A stretch of 64,000 bases of DNA from Vibrio renipiscarius (GCF_000827885.1 NZ_JTKH01000024.1:496001-560000), one strand, 5' to 3'. Numbered from the stretch's first letter, positions 52,519-63,584 are shown. Numbers and translations: made by a program. The notes: generated by a model from the sequence alone, not told the origin.

Positions 52519-54969
52519 TTAGCGTTTAACGCTTTCAAGTTTCCAGATGTTATTCACGTAATCGCGAATACTGCGGTCTGAGCTGAATTTACCCACTAAT
52601 GCCGTGTTCAAAATGGCTTTCTTTGCCCAACCTGAAACGTCACGATACTGCTTATCCATGTCTTCATGCGCCTGCACGTAAGAAGCGAAATCAGCAAGCA
52701 CCAAATACGGGTCACCGCCATCCAATAAGCTGTCGTAAGTTGCACGCAACTTACCCGGTTCACCCGGCGTGAACTCATCACCCAGCAGAAGATCGAGAGA
52801 AGCTTTTAATAACGGGTCAGCGTTGTAGTAATCGTATGGGTTATACGCGACGCGAGTTTGCTCAACTTCATCCACATCCAAACCAAAGATGTAGATATTG
52901 TCATCGCCAACTTCTTCACGAATTTCCACGTTCGCACCATCCATCGTACCAATCGTCAGTGCTCCATTAAGCGCCATCTTCATGTTGCCGGTACCCGAGG
53001 CTTCTTTACCCGCCGTTGAAATTTGCTCAGAAACATCCGCTGCTGGGATGATGATCTCCGCCAAACTCACGCGATAATCGGGCATAAACACCACTTTCAG
53101 CTTATTGCCAACGCGCGGGTCATTATTGACCTTCTCTGCGATCATATTGAGCGCATAGATGATTTGCTTGGCCAGGTGATAACCCGGAGCCGCCTTCGCC
53201 GCAAAGATCACCACACGGGGTGCCATATCAAAATCAGGGTCCGTAATCAGACGATGATAAAGAGACAAAATGTGCAGCATGTTGAGATGCTGACGCTTAT
53301 ATTCGTGGAGACGTTTAATCTGCACATCAAAAATGGCGTTCGCGTCTAACTCAATATCCATATTGGTTTTAACCCAATCGGCAAGACGCTGTTTGTTGGC
53401 TTTTTTCACTGCCATAAACTGCTGTTGGAACTCAGCATCATTGGCGTATTGAGAAATCGCCTCAAGCTGATCCAATTTGGCTGGCCATTCATCACCAATT
53501 TTATCGGTGATCAATTGGCTTAGCCCTGGGTTACAGAACTTCAACCAACGACGAGGCGTAATGCCGTTCGTCACGTTTTGCAAGCGACCTGGATAAAGCT
53601 CGTTGAACTCAGGGAACAAATCACGCTTAACGAGTTGAGAGTGCAGTGCCGCCACGCCATTAACCGCATAAGCCCCAACCACACATAAGTTGGCCATACG
53701 CACCATGCGGTGGAAGCCTTCTTGAATGATCGAGAGTTTTTGTTGCTTGGCGACATCACCTGGCCATTTCGCGCGCACCTCTTGTAAGAACAGGTGGTTG
53801 ATTTGGTAGATAATTTCCATATGGCGCGGGAACAATCGTTGAATCAAGGATTCACTCCACGTTTCCAACGCTTCTGGCAATAACGTATGGTTGGTATAGG
53901 CGAACGTCTTAGTACAGATTGCCCATGCTTCTGCCCATTCCAAGTCTTTTTCATCAATCAGAATTCGCATCAATTCTGGGATCGCGATGGTTGGGTGTGT
54001 ATCGTTAAGCTGAATCGTTTCATATTCAGGCAGTGATTCAAGCGAATGACCCACTTCTTCATGGCGACGTAAAATATCGCGTACCGATGCTGCACTGTGG
54101 AAGTATTGCTGCATCAAACGCAGCGTCTTGCCTTTTTCGTGGTTATCATTCGGGTACAGAACCTTGGTGATGTTACCCGCATCGATCAGCGCGTGCTGCG
54201 CTTCAAAGTAGTTGCCGTTATTGAAGCTCTCTAATGAGAACGGTGCAATAGCGCGGCATTCCCACAAACGCAGTGGATACACCGTTTCACTTTGGTAACC
54301 GACAATCGGTAAATCCCAAGGCATTGCTTTAACTGACATGCCTGGAACCCAGCGACGGCGCTCGCGGCCTTCGTCTTGGTACACTTCAACATGACCATAA
54401 AACCCAATTTGCTGGGCAAGCTCTGGACGAGCCACTTCCCATGGGTAGCCTTCTACACCACACCAAGCGTCTGGCGTCTCTTTTTGATGGCCTTTTTCAA
54501 ACGATTGCTTAAACAGACCATATTCGTAATGCAAGCCATAACCCACTGTTGGGTATTCTTGCGCCGCCAATGAATCCATATAACAAGCAGCAAGGCGGCC
54601 TAGGCCACCATTACCCAATGAAGGGTCGCGTTCTTCTTCTAACAGATCCGTTAGGCTTTGGCCTAGCTCATTCATGGCATCATTGATTTGCTCATACAAG
54701 CCCATGCTAATGAGGTTATTACCCGTTAATCGACCAATCAAAAATTCTAAAGATAGATAGTTAACACTTTTGGCATTTCGAATACGCGTATCTTGCTCCG
54801 TTTCGAGCATATCGAACGTCGTGATTTCCGCCAGCGCGCGTCCCATCGCCAAATACCATGCTCGACTTGACGCTTTTTCGATCGTCGTTGCATAGGTGGC
54901 ACCAAGGTGTTTTTTTACGCTGGTTTGAAAAGCGGTTTTATCAAACTGATTCTGTTGTGTCGGTTTCAT
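52519..54969 (-). CDS. malP: Maltodextrin/glycogen phosphorylase
   Basis: MalP releases glucose-1-phosphate from alpha-1,4-glucans with PLP. The 816-residue protein carries the PLP-lysine segment KEASGTGNMKMALNGALTIG and the family motifs DPSLGNGGLGRLAACYMDSL and QLNDTHPTIAIPELMRILID. I use ATG 54969 (MKPTQQNQF) because AAGGAGA lies upstream; the frame opens as far as 55029, but those codons overlap the probable promoter. It is the first gene of the malPQ operon, divergent from malT. Confidence 0.96.
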   Translation of the reverse strand: MKPTQQNQFDKTAFQTSVKKHLGATYATTIEKASSRAWYLAMGRALAEITTFDMLETEQDTRIRNAKSVNYLSLEFLIGRLTGNNLISMGLYEQINDAMNELGQSLTDLLEEERDPSLGNGGLGRLAACYMDSLAAQEYPTVGYGLHYEYGLFKQSFEKGHQKETPDAWCGVEGYPWEVARPELAQQIGFYGHVEVYQDEGRERRRWVPGMSVKAMPWDLPIVGYQSETVYPLRLWECRAIAPFSLESFNNGNYFEAQHALIDAGNITKVLYPNDNHEKGKTLRLMQQYFHSAASVRDILRRHEEVGHSLESLPEYETIQLNDTHPTIAIPELMRILIDEKDLEWAEAWAICTKTFAYTNHTLLPEALETWSESLIQRLFPRHMEIIYQINHLFLQEVRAKWPGDVAKQQKLSIIQEGFHRMVRMANLCVVGAYAVNGVAALHSQLVKRDLFPEFNELYPGRLQNVTNGITPRRWLKFCNPGLSQLITDKIGDEWPAKLDQLEAISQYANDAEFQQQFMAVKKANKQRLADWVKTNMDIELDANAIFDVQIKRLHEYKRQHLNMLHILSLYHRLITDPDFDMAPRVVIFAAKAAPGYHLAKQIIYALNMIAEKVNNDPRVGNKLKVVFMPDYRVSLAEIIIPAADVSEQISTAGKEASGTGNMKMALNGALTIGTMDGANVEIREEVGDDNIYIFGLDVDEVEQTRVAYNPYDYYNADPLLKASLDLLLGDEFTPGEPGKLRATYDSLLDGGDPYLVLADFASYVQAHEDMDKQYRDVSGWAKKAILNTALVGKFSSDRSIRDYVNNIWKLESVKR

Positions 54970-55030
54970 GAGCGAATTCTCTCCTTGTTTCTCTCTTGAT
55001 ATCGTGCCCGTCGAAGACATGCTGAACATC

Positions 55031-55040
55031 CTCCTCCCCC
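55031..55040 (-). promoter_or_regulatory. MalT box of the malP promoter
   Basis: On the minus strand GGGGAGGAGG matches the MalT consensus GGGGA(T/G)GAGG at all ten positions, about 62 bp upstream of the malP ATG. A one-mismatch copy, GAGGAGGAGG, lies on the plus strand at 55055-55064. Confidence 0.75.
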
Positions 55041-55330
55041 ACCCACGATGAAGGAGGAGGAGGGAGGGCGTAGACTCAAAAAAATCACCGTTAAAAAAGC
55101 CAACTCAATACACATCAAGCTGAAACGCCCATTTGACGGGCGCTCCAGGTGAGATCACCATTGTGTTTTCCATGCTATCGCAGAGCCACACGGGTTCGTG
55201 GTCGAAAAAGTACGCCGAAACCAATTGCACGTTATGCAACTTCGGTCACAAAATATATTCTCCGTCTCATTCATTTATTACATTTCTGGTGCAAACACAG
55301 CAAAAACTCACCGTCAAACGGTGGAATTTA

Positions 55331-55346
55331 GACGATCTAGATCACA
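55331..55346. promoter_or_regulatory. Putative CRP site between malP and malT
   Basis: GACGATCTAGATCACA agrees with the ideal CRP site TGTGATCTAGATCACA at 13 of 16 positions, including the whole right half and centre. It lies 166 bp upstream of malT and suits the known CRP activation of malT. Confidence 0.65.
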
Positions 55347-55511
55347 CTTACGGGGCGTAGACTCGCGCAAAACGTGAATCACACAAAGATCTAACGCATC
55401 ACCGCTCACGCCTACATAAAACTTGAGTACCATAGAGATGTTGTTATTGATATTAACAATTCATCATGGATTGAAACGGGTGGAACAAGAGAAAGGATGA
55501 GGATAAATGAA

Positions 55512-58235
55512 ATGTGGATTCCCTCTAAATTAACGCGCCCAGGGCGACTGCATAACGCAATATTGCGCCCCAGAGTATTGGAATTGTTGCAACAAGCGCT
55601 CTACTGCAAATTGGTGCTTTTTCGCTCGCCTGCGGGCTATGGAAAAACGACCATGGCAGCGCAATGGCTCGCCGATAAAACGCATGTGGGTTGGTACAGT
55701 ATCGATGAAGACGATAATGATGGTTTTCGCTTTATCCACTATTTGTTGCAAGCGTTAAATAAAGCCACCGACAATGGTTGTCCAGCCGCGCTCAAACTTA
55801 CGGATAAGCGCCAATTTTCATCCCTTCAATTTTCATCGTTACAGCCATTACTGAGTGACGTGTTTGTAGAACTGGCCGAGTTTACCGACCACGCCTATGT
55901 GGTATTGGATGACTACCACCTCATTCATGCTGACCACATTCACCAAGCGATGCGCTTTTTTATCAAACACATGCCTGACAATTTAACCTTAGTCGTCACA
56001 AGTCGTGCAGCGCCTGCGCTGGGGATTGCTAACTTACGTGTGCGCGATTTAATGATTGAGATTGACAGTGAACGTCTTGCTTTTGATGACGAAGAAACTG
56101 CGCGATTTTTTAAACAGCGTTTAAAAGATGAGGTGGATGTTAAAACCAGCGAACATTTATGCCAATACGTCGAGGGCTGGCCATCTGCCCTGCAATTAAT
56201 TGCTTTGCAGGCACAGCATCAAAACAAATCTCTGCAGCAATCGGCGCTTTCCATTGCCCAATTCAACCCGAATCATATGTGGGATTACTTAGTCGAAGAG
56301 GTGTTTGACCGACTCGATGAAAATATCCAGCAGTTTGTTTTACAGTGCTCGGTGCTCGATCGCTTCAATGACACCGTTGCTGCGGAAGTCACCCAGCGAA
56401 GTGACGCGCTTAGCCAAATAGAATCTCTTGATCGCTACGGCCTTTTTATTCATCGGCTGGCCGGTGAACACAACTGGTATCGTTTCCACAACCTGTTCGC
56501 TGAGTTTCTCACTCATGAGCGCTTAGCGCGCATTCCAGAACAAGAGCAACCATTGCAAGATGCGGCGGCGCAAGCATGGCTGAATCAATCAGAGCCTTTA
56601 CAAGCCTTAGTGCACGCCCAGAAATCGAAAAACCACGCATTGATTACCCGCATATTGCTGCAATATGGCTGGTACATGTTTAATCGTGGTGAATTTGAAG
56701 CCCTCGACGGTGCTATCGATAACCTGCCCAAAACACAGCTCTACCAACAACCAAAATTGTGCATGTTGCAAGCCTGGCTCGCGCAGAGTCAGCACCGTTA
56801 CTACGATGTCGGCCGATTGCTCGATCAAGCAGACCTCGAGATGTCACGGCTTAATGTTACATTAAGTACGACAGATCAAGGTGAATTCAACGCATTACGC
56901 GCACAAATCGCCATTAATCAGAACCAACCTGAACAAGCATTAGAGCTGGCCGAATTAGCACTGAGCCAAATTGATAATTCGGTGTTCCACAGCCGCATTG
57001 TCGCGACGTCAGTGATTGGTGAGGTGAACCATGTATTAGGCAACCTCAGCCGAGCTTTACCCATGATGCAGCAAACCGAAAAACTCGCTCGCCAATATCA
57101 AGTTCATCACCATGCTTTATGGGCCATGCTGCAACAAAGCGAAATTTTGATCGCACAAGGTTATGGACAAGCCGCTTACGACATTCAAGAGGCCGCTTTT
57201 CAACTGATTGAAGAGCAGCAATTGCAGCAGCTTCCTCTGCATGAATTTTTATTACGCATTCGTGCCCAATTGCTCTGGAGTTGGTATCGACTTGAAGAAG
57301 CCGAATACTGTACGCAACAAGGCTTAAAGGTGCTCGATAATCACGCTGACAGTGAGCATCTTCACTGTTATTCAATGCTGGCTCGCGTCGCGGTCGCACG
57401 TGGTGAATTGGACAAAGCGGCCAAGTTTATTGAACAGATTAACCATCTGCTTAAGCAAGCAACCTACCATGTTGACTGGACAGCGAACGCTTCGTTATCG
57501 CAAATTCTATACTGGCAAGCACGCGAAGATTCTAATGCGTTAAAGCAGTGGTTAGATTGCGCCGTTCGTCCGGAGCAAGCCCGAAATCACTTCACCCAAT
57601 TACAATGGCGAAACATCGCTCGGGTACAAATTCATCTTGGTCTTCTCGACGACGCCCAACAAACTCTGATCATGCTTCAACAACAAGCCGACATTTGCCA
57701 ACTCGTCACAGACACCAATCGCAATATGATCGTATACGCAACGTATGCGCTCGAAAGTGGCCAAGAGGCACTGGCCAAACAGCAACTTAAGGATGCCCTA
57801 ATTCTGACGAATCAGACCGGGATATTAGGGAATTACATCATTGAAGGAAGCCGGATTAGCCCTCTACTGAATAAACTCAACCACAAATCTGAAATGGGGG
57901 ATTTAGAACGTCATCGTGCGCAAGAACTGCTCAAGGCCATCTCCACTACGCAGCGATGCCGCTCGGTACATTTTGACGAGGATTTTGTAAAAAAATTAGT
58001 GAATCACCCAGAGTTACCGCAACTTGTACGAACAAGCCCGCTCACCTTAAGAGAGTGGCAAGTGCTTGGATTAATTTACTCCGGTTTTAGCAACGAACAA
58101 ATCGCTCAAGAGTTGGATGTCGCCGGAACAACCATCAAAACCCACATCCGCAATTTATATCAAAAGTTCAATATAACTAACCGGAAAGAAGCCATCACGA
58201 CGGCAGAAAAGTTGCTGAATCTCATCGGCTATTAA
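55512..58235 (+). CDS. malT: Maltose regulon transcriptional activator MalT
   Basis: MalT is the ATP- and maltotriose-dependent activator of the maltose regulon. The 907-residue protein has an AAA-like STAND ATPase with Walker [13 protein letters not shown] (about 37-48), a sensor region of TPR-like repeats (about 430-800), and a C-terminal LuxR helix-turn-helix ([20 protein letters not shown], then [16 protein letters not shown]). The N-terminus [18 protein letters not shown] corresponds to that of E. coli MalT, so I choose ATG 55512 (GAGG upstream) over 55497. It is divergent from malP, with a MalT box and CRP-like site between. Confidence 0.96.
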   Translation: MWIPSKLTRPGRLHNAILRPRVLELLQQALYCKLVLFRSPAGYGKTTMAAQWLADKTHVGWYSIDEDDNDGFRFIHYLLQALNKATDNGCPAALKLTDKRQFSSLQFSSLQPLLSDVFVELAEFTDHAYVVLDDYHLIHADHIHQAMRFFIKHMPDNLTLVVTSRAAPALGIANLRVRDLMIEIDSERLAFDDEETARFFKQRLKDEVDVKTSEHLCQYVEGWPSALQLIALQAQHQNKSLQQSALSIAQFNPNHMWDYLVEEVFDRLDENIQQFVLQCSVLDRFNDTVAAEVTQRSDALSQIESLDRYGLFIHRLAGEHNWYRFHNLFAEFLTHERLARIPEQEQPLQDAAAQAWLNQSEPLQALVHAQKSKNHALITRILLQYGWYMFNRGEFEALDGAIDNLPKTQLYQQPKLCMLQAWLAQSQHRYYDVGRLLDQADLEMSRLNVTLSTTDQGEFNALRAQIAINQNQPEQALELAELALSQIDNSVFHSRIVATSVIGEVNHVLGNLSRALPMMQQTEKLARQYQVHHHALWAMLQQSEILIAQGYGQAAYDIQEAAFQLIEEQQLQQLPLHEFLLRIRAQLLWSWYRLEEAEYCTQQGLKVLDNHADSEHLHCYSMLARVAVARGELDKAAKFIEQINHLLKQATYHVDWTANASLSQILYWQAREDSNALKQWLDCAVRPEQARNHFTQLQWRNIARVQIHLGLLDDAQQTLIMLQQQADICQLVTDTNRNMIVYATYALESGQEALAKQQLKDALILTNQTGILGNYIIEGSRISPLLNKLNHKSEMGDLERHRAQELLKAISTTQRCRSVHFDEDFVKKLVNHPELPQLVRTSPLTLREWQVLGLIYSGFSNEQIAQELDVAGTTIKTHIRNLYQKFNITNRKEAITTAEKLLNLIGY

Positions 58236-58463
58236 GTAAAATCATTCCCTTAATGACCCGCCTATTTTTCTATACTGAAGAGAAGAATAGGCAGGTTTAG
58301 CGGTTAAGATTCTCGATGTTCATCCACTTCCCTCAACGGATTATAAAAATATTTTTGATAATGTTTTAAATCTTAGGTGGTTTTTCTTTTCAGCTTCCCC
58401 TTCTAGAATGCCCCACATCGACACGGCAACTTGCCAGCACATTCACACTAGTAGGGTACGAAT

Positions 58464-59123
58464 ATGACTCATCCAATTATCGCTGACTTAGAATCTCGCT
58501 ACACAGCCAAAGCCTATGATGCAACAAAACGTATCTCTGCTGCTGATCTTGACGTTATCTACCAAGCGATTCGTTTATCTGCATCTTCAATCAATTCACA
58601 GCCTTGGAAATTTATTGTGATTGAAAGCGATGAAGCAAAACAACGCCTACACGATAGCTTTGCGAATAAGCACCAGTTTAATCAGCCGCATGCAAAAGCA
58701 GCGTCACACACTATTTTGTTTGCCTACAATCCGAACTACACCAAGGATTTGTACAAAAAAGTAGTCGATGCTGAAGTGACCTCAGGCCACTTACCTGCTG
58801 ACATGTACGACAACATGTTAAACGGCGCATACGGCTTTGCTGAAGCGAACACAGATGAAAACGGCTTCAATGGCAACTGGACACGCGCACAGACTTACCT
58901 TGCACTAGGTAACACACTGCATGTTCTTGCTCGCTTAGGCATCGACTCAACCACAATGGAAGGCGTCGACCCAGAATTACTTGGTGAGCTATTTAAAGAC
59001 GAACTTGATGGCCACGTTTGTGAAGTTGCGCTTTCTATGGGCTACCACCTAGATGGCGAAGACTACAACCACGGCAAACCAAAAGCACGCTTGCCGATGG
59101 ACGATATTTTACAAGTATTATAA
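58464..59123 (+). CDS. NAD(P)H-dependent FMN nitroreductase, NfsB-like
   Basis: A 219-residue flavoprotein of the nitroreductase family. FMN-contact motifs are YTAKAYDATKRISA near the start and LSASSINSQPWKFIVIES (the SSxNSQPW loop), and the second half has TYLALGNTLHVLARLGIDST. Similarity to E. coli NfsB and YdgI-type oxidoreductases is clear; physiological substrates may be quinones or nitroaromatics. It is a single gene with its own terminator. Confidence 0.93.
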   Translation: MTHPIIADLESRYTAKAYDATKRISAADLDVIYQAIRLSASSINSQPWKFIVIESDEAKQRLHDSFANKHQFNQPHAKAASHTILFAYNPNYTKDLYKKVVDAEVTSGHLPADMYDNMLNGAYGFAEANTDENGFNGNWTRAQTYLALGNTLHVLARLGIDSTTMEGVDPELLGELFKDELDGHVCEVALSMGYHLDGEDYNHGKPKARLPMDDILQVL

Positions 59124-59144
59124 GGCTCAAATTTCACTGCCTTC

Positions 59145-59175
59145 AAAGCCCCGCGTATATCGTGGGGCTTTTTTT
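59145..59175 (+). terminator. Terminator of the nitroreductase gene
   Basis: AAAGCCCCGCG pairs with CGTGGGGCTTT (one G-U) around TATAT, followed by more T residues. Confidence 0.9.
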
Positions 59176-59293
59176 ATGCATTGGTTATCAATACGAAACG
59201 ACATCGCCCAATCAATCGACTTTGCTTTATGGGCTGCCAATCTGCTACTGTGAAAAAGAATACAAACATTATCATTTACAGTAAGGAAGCCAA

Positions 59294-60169
59294 ATGCGCC
59301 AAATTACTTCGTTGTTATTGCTGATCTTATCGACAGTTGCCCTACCTGCGCACAGTGAAGAGAAATACTCAGAATCCGACCTCCTTGATCGTCCTTTGAT
59401 GGAACGATATATCCTTGATGAAATAAAATCTCTGCGCCAATCTCAGCAAGACTTAGAACGTCGAATGGTGATTGAGATTACCGATCGCGAATTAGCCGTA
59501 GCCGATAAATCACTGAACTACGCGAATGTCACCGTCACTTACTTCTTTTACATCATTGCGGGCGTTGCTTCGATGATCGCCTTCATCGGTTGGCAATCCT
59601 TACGTGAATTTAAACACAACACCAAAGAAATGGCCGAAAGCCGCTTAGAATCGATCGCTCAAGATTATGAGAAAAAATTCAGTGCACTGGAGCGAGATTT
59701 AAAACGAAAAACTCGAATAATCAGCGAAAATAACAAAGAAATTGAGATTATCAACGAAGTTCACAACTTATGGCTACGCGCGCAAAGTGTGCAAACGCCA
59801 GAACAAAAAATTGCCGTTTATGATGAGATTTTACATATCCGTCCCGGTGACTTAGAAGCGCTGACCTACAAAGCCGATGCGGCCATGGATGCGAACGAAT
59901 ACAACTGGGCACTGAGCATTTGTAACCGTGTTCTGGACTTAGATGAAGTGAATGCGCCCGCGCTTTACCAACGAGCTTGTGCCTTTGCGCGATTAGGGAT
60001 TGAAGAACAAGCGATTGATGATCTCACTCGAGCGATTGAGCTAAGCCCATCAACGAAAGATCTAATCGCCACTGAGCGTGATTTTGAATCTCTGCACGGC
60101 AATCAACGCTTTGAAGCCATGTTAGAGCAGTATACAGATGAAGCCTCTGGCGCTGAAATTACGCGATAA
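59294..60169 (+). CDS. Membrane protein with coiled coil and TPR domain
   Basis: The 291-residue product has a signal peptide (1-21, ending PAHSE), an extracytoplasmic helical segment, and one membrane helix (about 77-97; VTYFFYIIAGVASMIAFIGW). A coiled coil follows (about 105-160; KKFSALERDLKRKTRIISEN), then two or three TPR units (about 165-260; WLRAQSVQTPEQKIAVYDEI and RACAFARLGIEEQAIDDLTR). With a cleaved signal and one helix, the TPR part should face the cytoplasm. A scaffold role is likely; no partner is evident nearby. AAGGA precedes the ATG. Confidence 0.85.
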   Translation: MRQITSLLLLILSTVALPAHSEEKYSESDLLDRPLMERYILDEIKSLRQSQQDLERRMVIEITDRELAVADKSLNYANVTVTYFFYIIAGVASMIAFIGWQSLREFKHNTKEMAESRLESIAQDYEKKFSALERDLKRKTRIISENNKEIEIINEVHNLWLRAQSVQTPEQKIAVYDEILHIRPGDLEALTYKADAAMDANEYNWALSICNRVLDLDEVNAPALYQRACAFARLGIEEQAIDDLTRAIELSPSTKDLIATERDFESLHGNQRFEAMLEQYTDEASGAEITR

Positions 60170-60195
60170 ACATCCGTTCTAAATTGAACACAAAT

Positions 60196-60228
60196 AAAAA
60201 AGCACCACTATTTCTAGTGGTGCTTTTT
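60196..60228. terminator. Bidirectional terminator between the TPR gene and the chitinase gene
   Basis: AAAAAGCACCACTA pairs with TAGTGGTGCTTTTT around TTTC, with A and T tracts on either side for the two convergent genes. Confidence 0.93.
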
Positions 60229-60244
60229 CACATTAAACGATTAA

Positions 60245-62440
60245 TTACAGCTTAGTCCAAGCTTCTTTCCAGTATAGGCTGTCTGCTGGTGCGTAAGAGG
60301 CGCTTGCACACCATGCCGTTGTCGGCCAAGGCTTACATTCGTACACCGCATTGTCAGAACCTAGCACTTTGTCACCCGCTTGGTAGTTTGTACCCGCTTG
60401 GTATGGTGGAACATCGCTTGGTGGCGGTGTTACCGTGCCTTCTTCTTTGACCATGAACGACTGACTAAAGACCACCATCTCGCCATCAGTCGCAGAACCA
60501 ACAACGTCTAATGTGTAACGACCTGCTGGTGTATCATAAAGGTCAAATGTGATTGAACGAGAATCCACCAAGTTTACTTTCGCTTGGTTCACAACCGTAT
60601 TGCTGCTATCAATCGCCATCACGGTGACATCAAGCGCTTCGTTTGCTACCAATTCCAGTGATAGCGTTACAACGCCATTGACTGCAACGTATTCTTGAGC
60701 AAGACCGGTAACGCTCAGTTCAGGGTCAACATCTGGATCCGGTATTTCACCACCGCATGAGCTGTCAGACACCTTTTTCCAAACGCCCCACTCACCCGTA
60801 GTACCTGGCTCATCGCTGCGAGTCCACCAGCCTGCTTCCCATGTTGCCCCATTATGTGACACTTGGTCGCCTTCAACATACGTCGTTTCAGCATCCCACG
60901 CATTTGCACAGCTACTGCCATCGTTCACGACAACATTACGCTCAACACGCACCGTTTGGTTAGCGTTATCGGTGACGGCATAAGTCAGTGTGTAATGACC
61001 TGCGATTGCCGTATCCACCTCACCGGTTACACGGATCTGATCGGTCAACTCACCATCTTCCGCATCGGTTGCCGTCACACCAGCAAGTGAATCAAACGCA
61101 CTGCCGATCAGTACTGTCGTATCTGATACGCCGCTGAATACGGGCTTCTGGCTGTAAACTTCAACACTACGTGCTTTTACGGTTTCATTGCCATCGCTAT
61201 CTTGTACACGGTAAGTCAGCACATAAGTGCCAATTTGACGTGTATCGACACTGCCTTCAACAACGATAGCGTTGGTCAGATCGCTGTCTTCTTTATCCAA
61301 CGCCGTCACACCCGCTAGCTCATCAAATAAACCACCGTGCAGTACACGCGTATTCTCTACGCCCTTAAAGACTGGCACACCTTCTGCTGGCGGTGGTGGT
61401 GGCGTTTGGCCGTGAACAAATGGACCGTAATCGTTAATAAACTCTTCGTTATACGCTTGACCAGCCGCGTTAGTGCCCATGTCCCAGTTTACTGACCAAG
61501 TCATCACACCACGTAGCGGTTGACCTTGCTCGCTAAGACGAGCAAATGCATTGTATAAATCTTGAGGATCTTGAACATAACCCGTCGCGGCAGCATCAAT
61601 GCTTGATGGAATACCAAACACCAACTTGTCGCTTGGGATTTTGTGGAAACCACGGCTGCCATTGGCAAGCGAGTCCGAGATGTAGTAAATAAATTCTTCT
61701 TTCAGCGCATCGTTGTTTTGTGCAATCCAACCCACACCATCAATCCAAATACCATCGCCGCCTTGGTTGTAAAACTGTGGGTTAATCCAGTCGTAGTAAC
61801 CTTCTAGATTCTCGATATATGGTACATATTTACCATGTTGAACTAGGTAAGGAAATTCAGGTGCCATGGTGATAAGAAAGTTCTTACCTTGCGCTTGGTA
61901 GTGATCTTTCACCATACGCAGCGCAGCAGGAATAACGGTTTGGTTATCCGCCGCCGTCACTGCCGCTTGCTCTAGATCGATGTCTAAGCCATCAAAACCG
62001 TAACGGTCAGTCACGCGAATAATTTCGTCGGCAAACGCTCGCTCATCACCCGCTTTCAATTCAACGTGTGCATCTGCGCCACCCAGTGCGATCAACACTG
62101 AACGGCCTTGTTTGTTTAACTCACCGATTTGATCGATAAACTGCTGCTCAGAAAGACCAATCGCTGGGTCTAAACGAAAAGTAGGAATACGGCCTTCAGC
62201 AACGTCGAACACTTTCATAAAGGAAACGTTAACCACGTTGTACATTGGGTTGACTTCTTCCAACGTCACGCACGGTGCATTGCCACCTTTGTAGCCTGCG
62301 CCGTCGCACCAGTTGTGCCAGTAACCAACGACAACACCCGCTTCTGGGTTAACCATTTTTGAGCTATCAGCGTATACCGAACCGGATGCAGCTGCGATAC
62401 CTATCGATATTGCTAATTGAAGTGCATTGAATTTTAACAT
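60245..62440 (-). CDS. Secreted GH18 chitinase with Ig-like and two CBM5/12-type chitin-binding domains
   Basis: The 731-residue enzyme has a signal peptide (1-24, ending SVYA) and a GH18 barrel (about 32-350) with the catalytic motif DGLDIDLE (acid Glu157) and VLIALGG. Two similar immunoglobulin-like DUF5011 repeats follow (about 358-432 and 435-508; GVTALDKEDSDLTNAIVVEG and GVTATDAEDGELTDQIRVTG). Next are a CBM5/12-type module (about 515-562; WDAETTYVEGDQVSHNGATW), a beta domain (about 580-670) and a C-terminal CBM5/12-like module (about 680-731; YQAGTNYQAGDKVL). It should degrade chitin outside the cell to chitooligosaccharides, feeding the amino-sugar pathway to which nagB belongs. Confidence 0.96.
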   Translation of the reverse strand: MLKFNALQLAISIGIAAASGSVYADSSKMVNPEAGVVVGYWHNWCDGAGYKGGNAPCVTLEEVNPMYNVVNVSFMKVFDVAEGRIPTFRLDPAIGLSEQQFIDQIGELNKQGRSVLIALGGADAHVELKAGDERAFADEIIRVTDRYGFDGLDIDLEQAAVTAADNQTVIPAALRMVKDHYQAQGKNFLITMAPEFPYLVQHGKYVPYIENLEGYYDWINPQFYNQGGDGIWIDGVGWIAQNNDALKEEFIYYISDSLANGSRGFHKIPSDKLVFGIPSSIDAAATGYVQDPQDLYNAFARLSEQGQPLRGVMTWSVNWDMGTNAAGQAYNEEFINDYGPFVHGQTPPPPPAEGVPVFKGVENTRVLHGGLFDELAGVTALDKEDSDLTNAIVVEGSVDTRQIGTYVLTYRVQDSDGNETVKARSVEVYSQKPVFSGVSDTTVLIGSAFDSLAGVTATDAEDGELTDQIRVTGEVDTAIAGHYTLTYAVTDNANQTVRVERNVVVNDGSSCANAWDAETTYVEGDQVSHNGATWEAGWWTRSDEPGTTGEWGVWKKVSDSSCGGEIPDPDVDPELSVTGLAQEYVAVNGVVTLSLELVANEALDVTVMAIDSSNTVVNQAKVNLVDSRSITFDLYDTPAGRYTLDVVGSATDGEMVVFSQSFMVKEEGTVTPPPSDVPPYQAGTNYQAGDKVLGSDNAVYECKPWPTTAWCASASYAPADSLYWKEAWTKL

Positions 62441-62655
62441 GTTCTACTTCCACAAAAATCGCTGTGGTTATCACAGCTCTGAAAACTTATTTTAGTGTTC
62501 AAATTTTGTTTTCAGATATTAAATTTGTGAAAAAACAAGGGCTTTTCGTCAAGTTGAGATCTTCTGTCACGATTTTAAAAGCCAATTCACATATTCATTG
62601 ACTAAACAGCCAGTAAGTGTCGATCAGACGGTGGAAATTTTGGAACCAATCTTAC

Positions 62656-62683
62656 AAAAAAGCCCCAACGACGTGGGGCTTTT
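62656..62683 (-). terminator. Terminator of the alpha/beta hydrolase gene
   Basis: AAAAGCCCCA pairs with TGGGGCTTTT around ACGACG. It lies 36 bp past the stop of the minus-strand hydrolase gene and upstream of the chitinase promoter. Confidence 0.9.
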
Positions 62684-62718
62684 CCTACAAAATCAACACC
62701 TCAGTGTTTGATTATTAA

Positions 62719-63486
62719 TCAGTGATTGATTTGTAAAAAACGACGCAACACTTCACCGACCACTTCTGGATACTCTTTATGCGCTTCATGCTCGGTAAAT
62801 GGCACGTTAAAAAACTCACAATCTGGCACACGGCTGATAAGCATGAGTGCTTCAGGCAGTGAAAATAAGTCGTCTCTGTCACCACGAATAATCAACGTCG
62901 AACAATTGATGTTGTCGACTTGCTCATTCGGATAACTGTTCTCTGATGTATCGAGCCACAATTCTTTAACCTCATCAAACAACAGATCAAAATCCGCTTG
63001 TGGGTTAATTTCATTGTAACGAGCCACTTGCTCCTCAAACTCTGCTTGCCAATCTTCGGCCGTCAAGTCCGGCAACATTTCGATTGTGGGATCATCTGAG
63101 TGTAAACGCCACTGAGAACCCAGTGTCGTTAAACTTAAAAGACGGTGATCATAGAGTGCAGCCAAGCGATAGCCAACAATGCCGCCATCACTAAAACCAA
63201 ATAGATGAAATTTATAAACTTGCAGATGATCAAGTATCGCTTCGATATCTTGCTGATAGCGAGCGTAACTTAAAGGCAACTCTCCCAGCGTCGAGCGGCC
63301 ATGACCTCGTAGATCAATTCGGATAATTTTAAATACATCCGGTATGTAACCTAATAGCCCATCAAAATCTTCACTACTCCCCAAACCGCCATGCAACATC
63401 ACCAGCGGTTGACCATCAGGATTGCCCGACTCTTGGTAGTAAATTTCAGCGCCATCAATTAATAAATGCTGACCAAAACCAGACAT
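62719..63486 (-). CDS. Alpha/beta hydrolase
   Basis: A 255-residue cytoplasmic hydrolase with the oxyanion motif MLHGGLGSSEDF, IRIDLRGHGRST, and the nucleophile elbow LFGFSDGGIVGYRLA (Ser in GFSDGG). The probable acid is in IIRGDRDDLFSLPE, and the His in FTEHEAHKEYPEVV. It resembles proline iminopeptidase-like or lactonase-like hydrolases; the substrate is unknown. It lies 98 bp after the TrmO-like gene on the same strand. Confidence 0.9.
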   Translation of the reverse strand: MSGFGQHLLIDGAEIYYQESGNPDGQPLVMLHGGLGSSEDFDGLLGYIPDVFKIIRIDLRGHGRSTLGELPLSYARYQQDIEAILDHLQVYKFHLFGFSDGGIVGYRLAALYDHRLLSLTTLGSQWRLHSDDPTIEMLPDLTAEDWQAEFEEQVARYNEINPQADFDLLFDEVKELWLDTSENSYPNEQVDNINCSTLIIRGDRDDLFSLPEALMLISRVPDCEFFNVPFTEHEAHKEYPEVVGEVLRRFLQINH

Positions 63487-63584
63487 AATCCTTCCTTATT
63501 GTGTTGTAACTCAGGTTTATTCTAACGTGAGAAAACATTTAACAACGTCCATTTCTTCACAAAAAACAAGGCAAAATTAGCCAA

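Noticed and set aside
55055..55064. GGAGGAGG run as a certain second MalT box
   Set aside because: It matches the consensus with one mismatch, but the whole 16-bp purine run gives several overlapping near matches, so the match may be due to composition. Noted only as a possibility.
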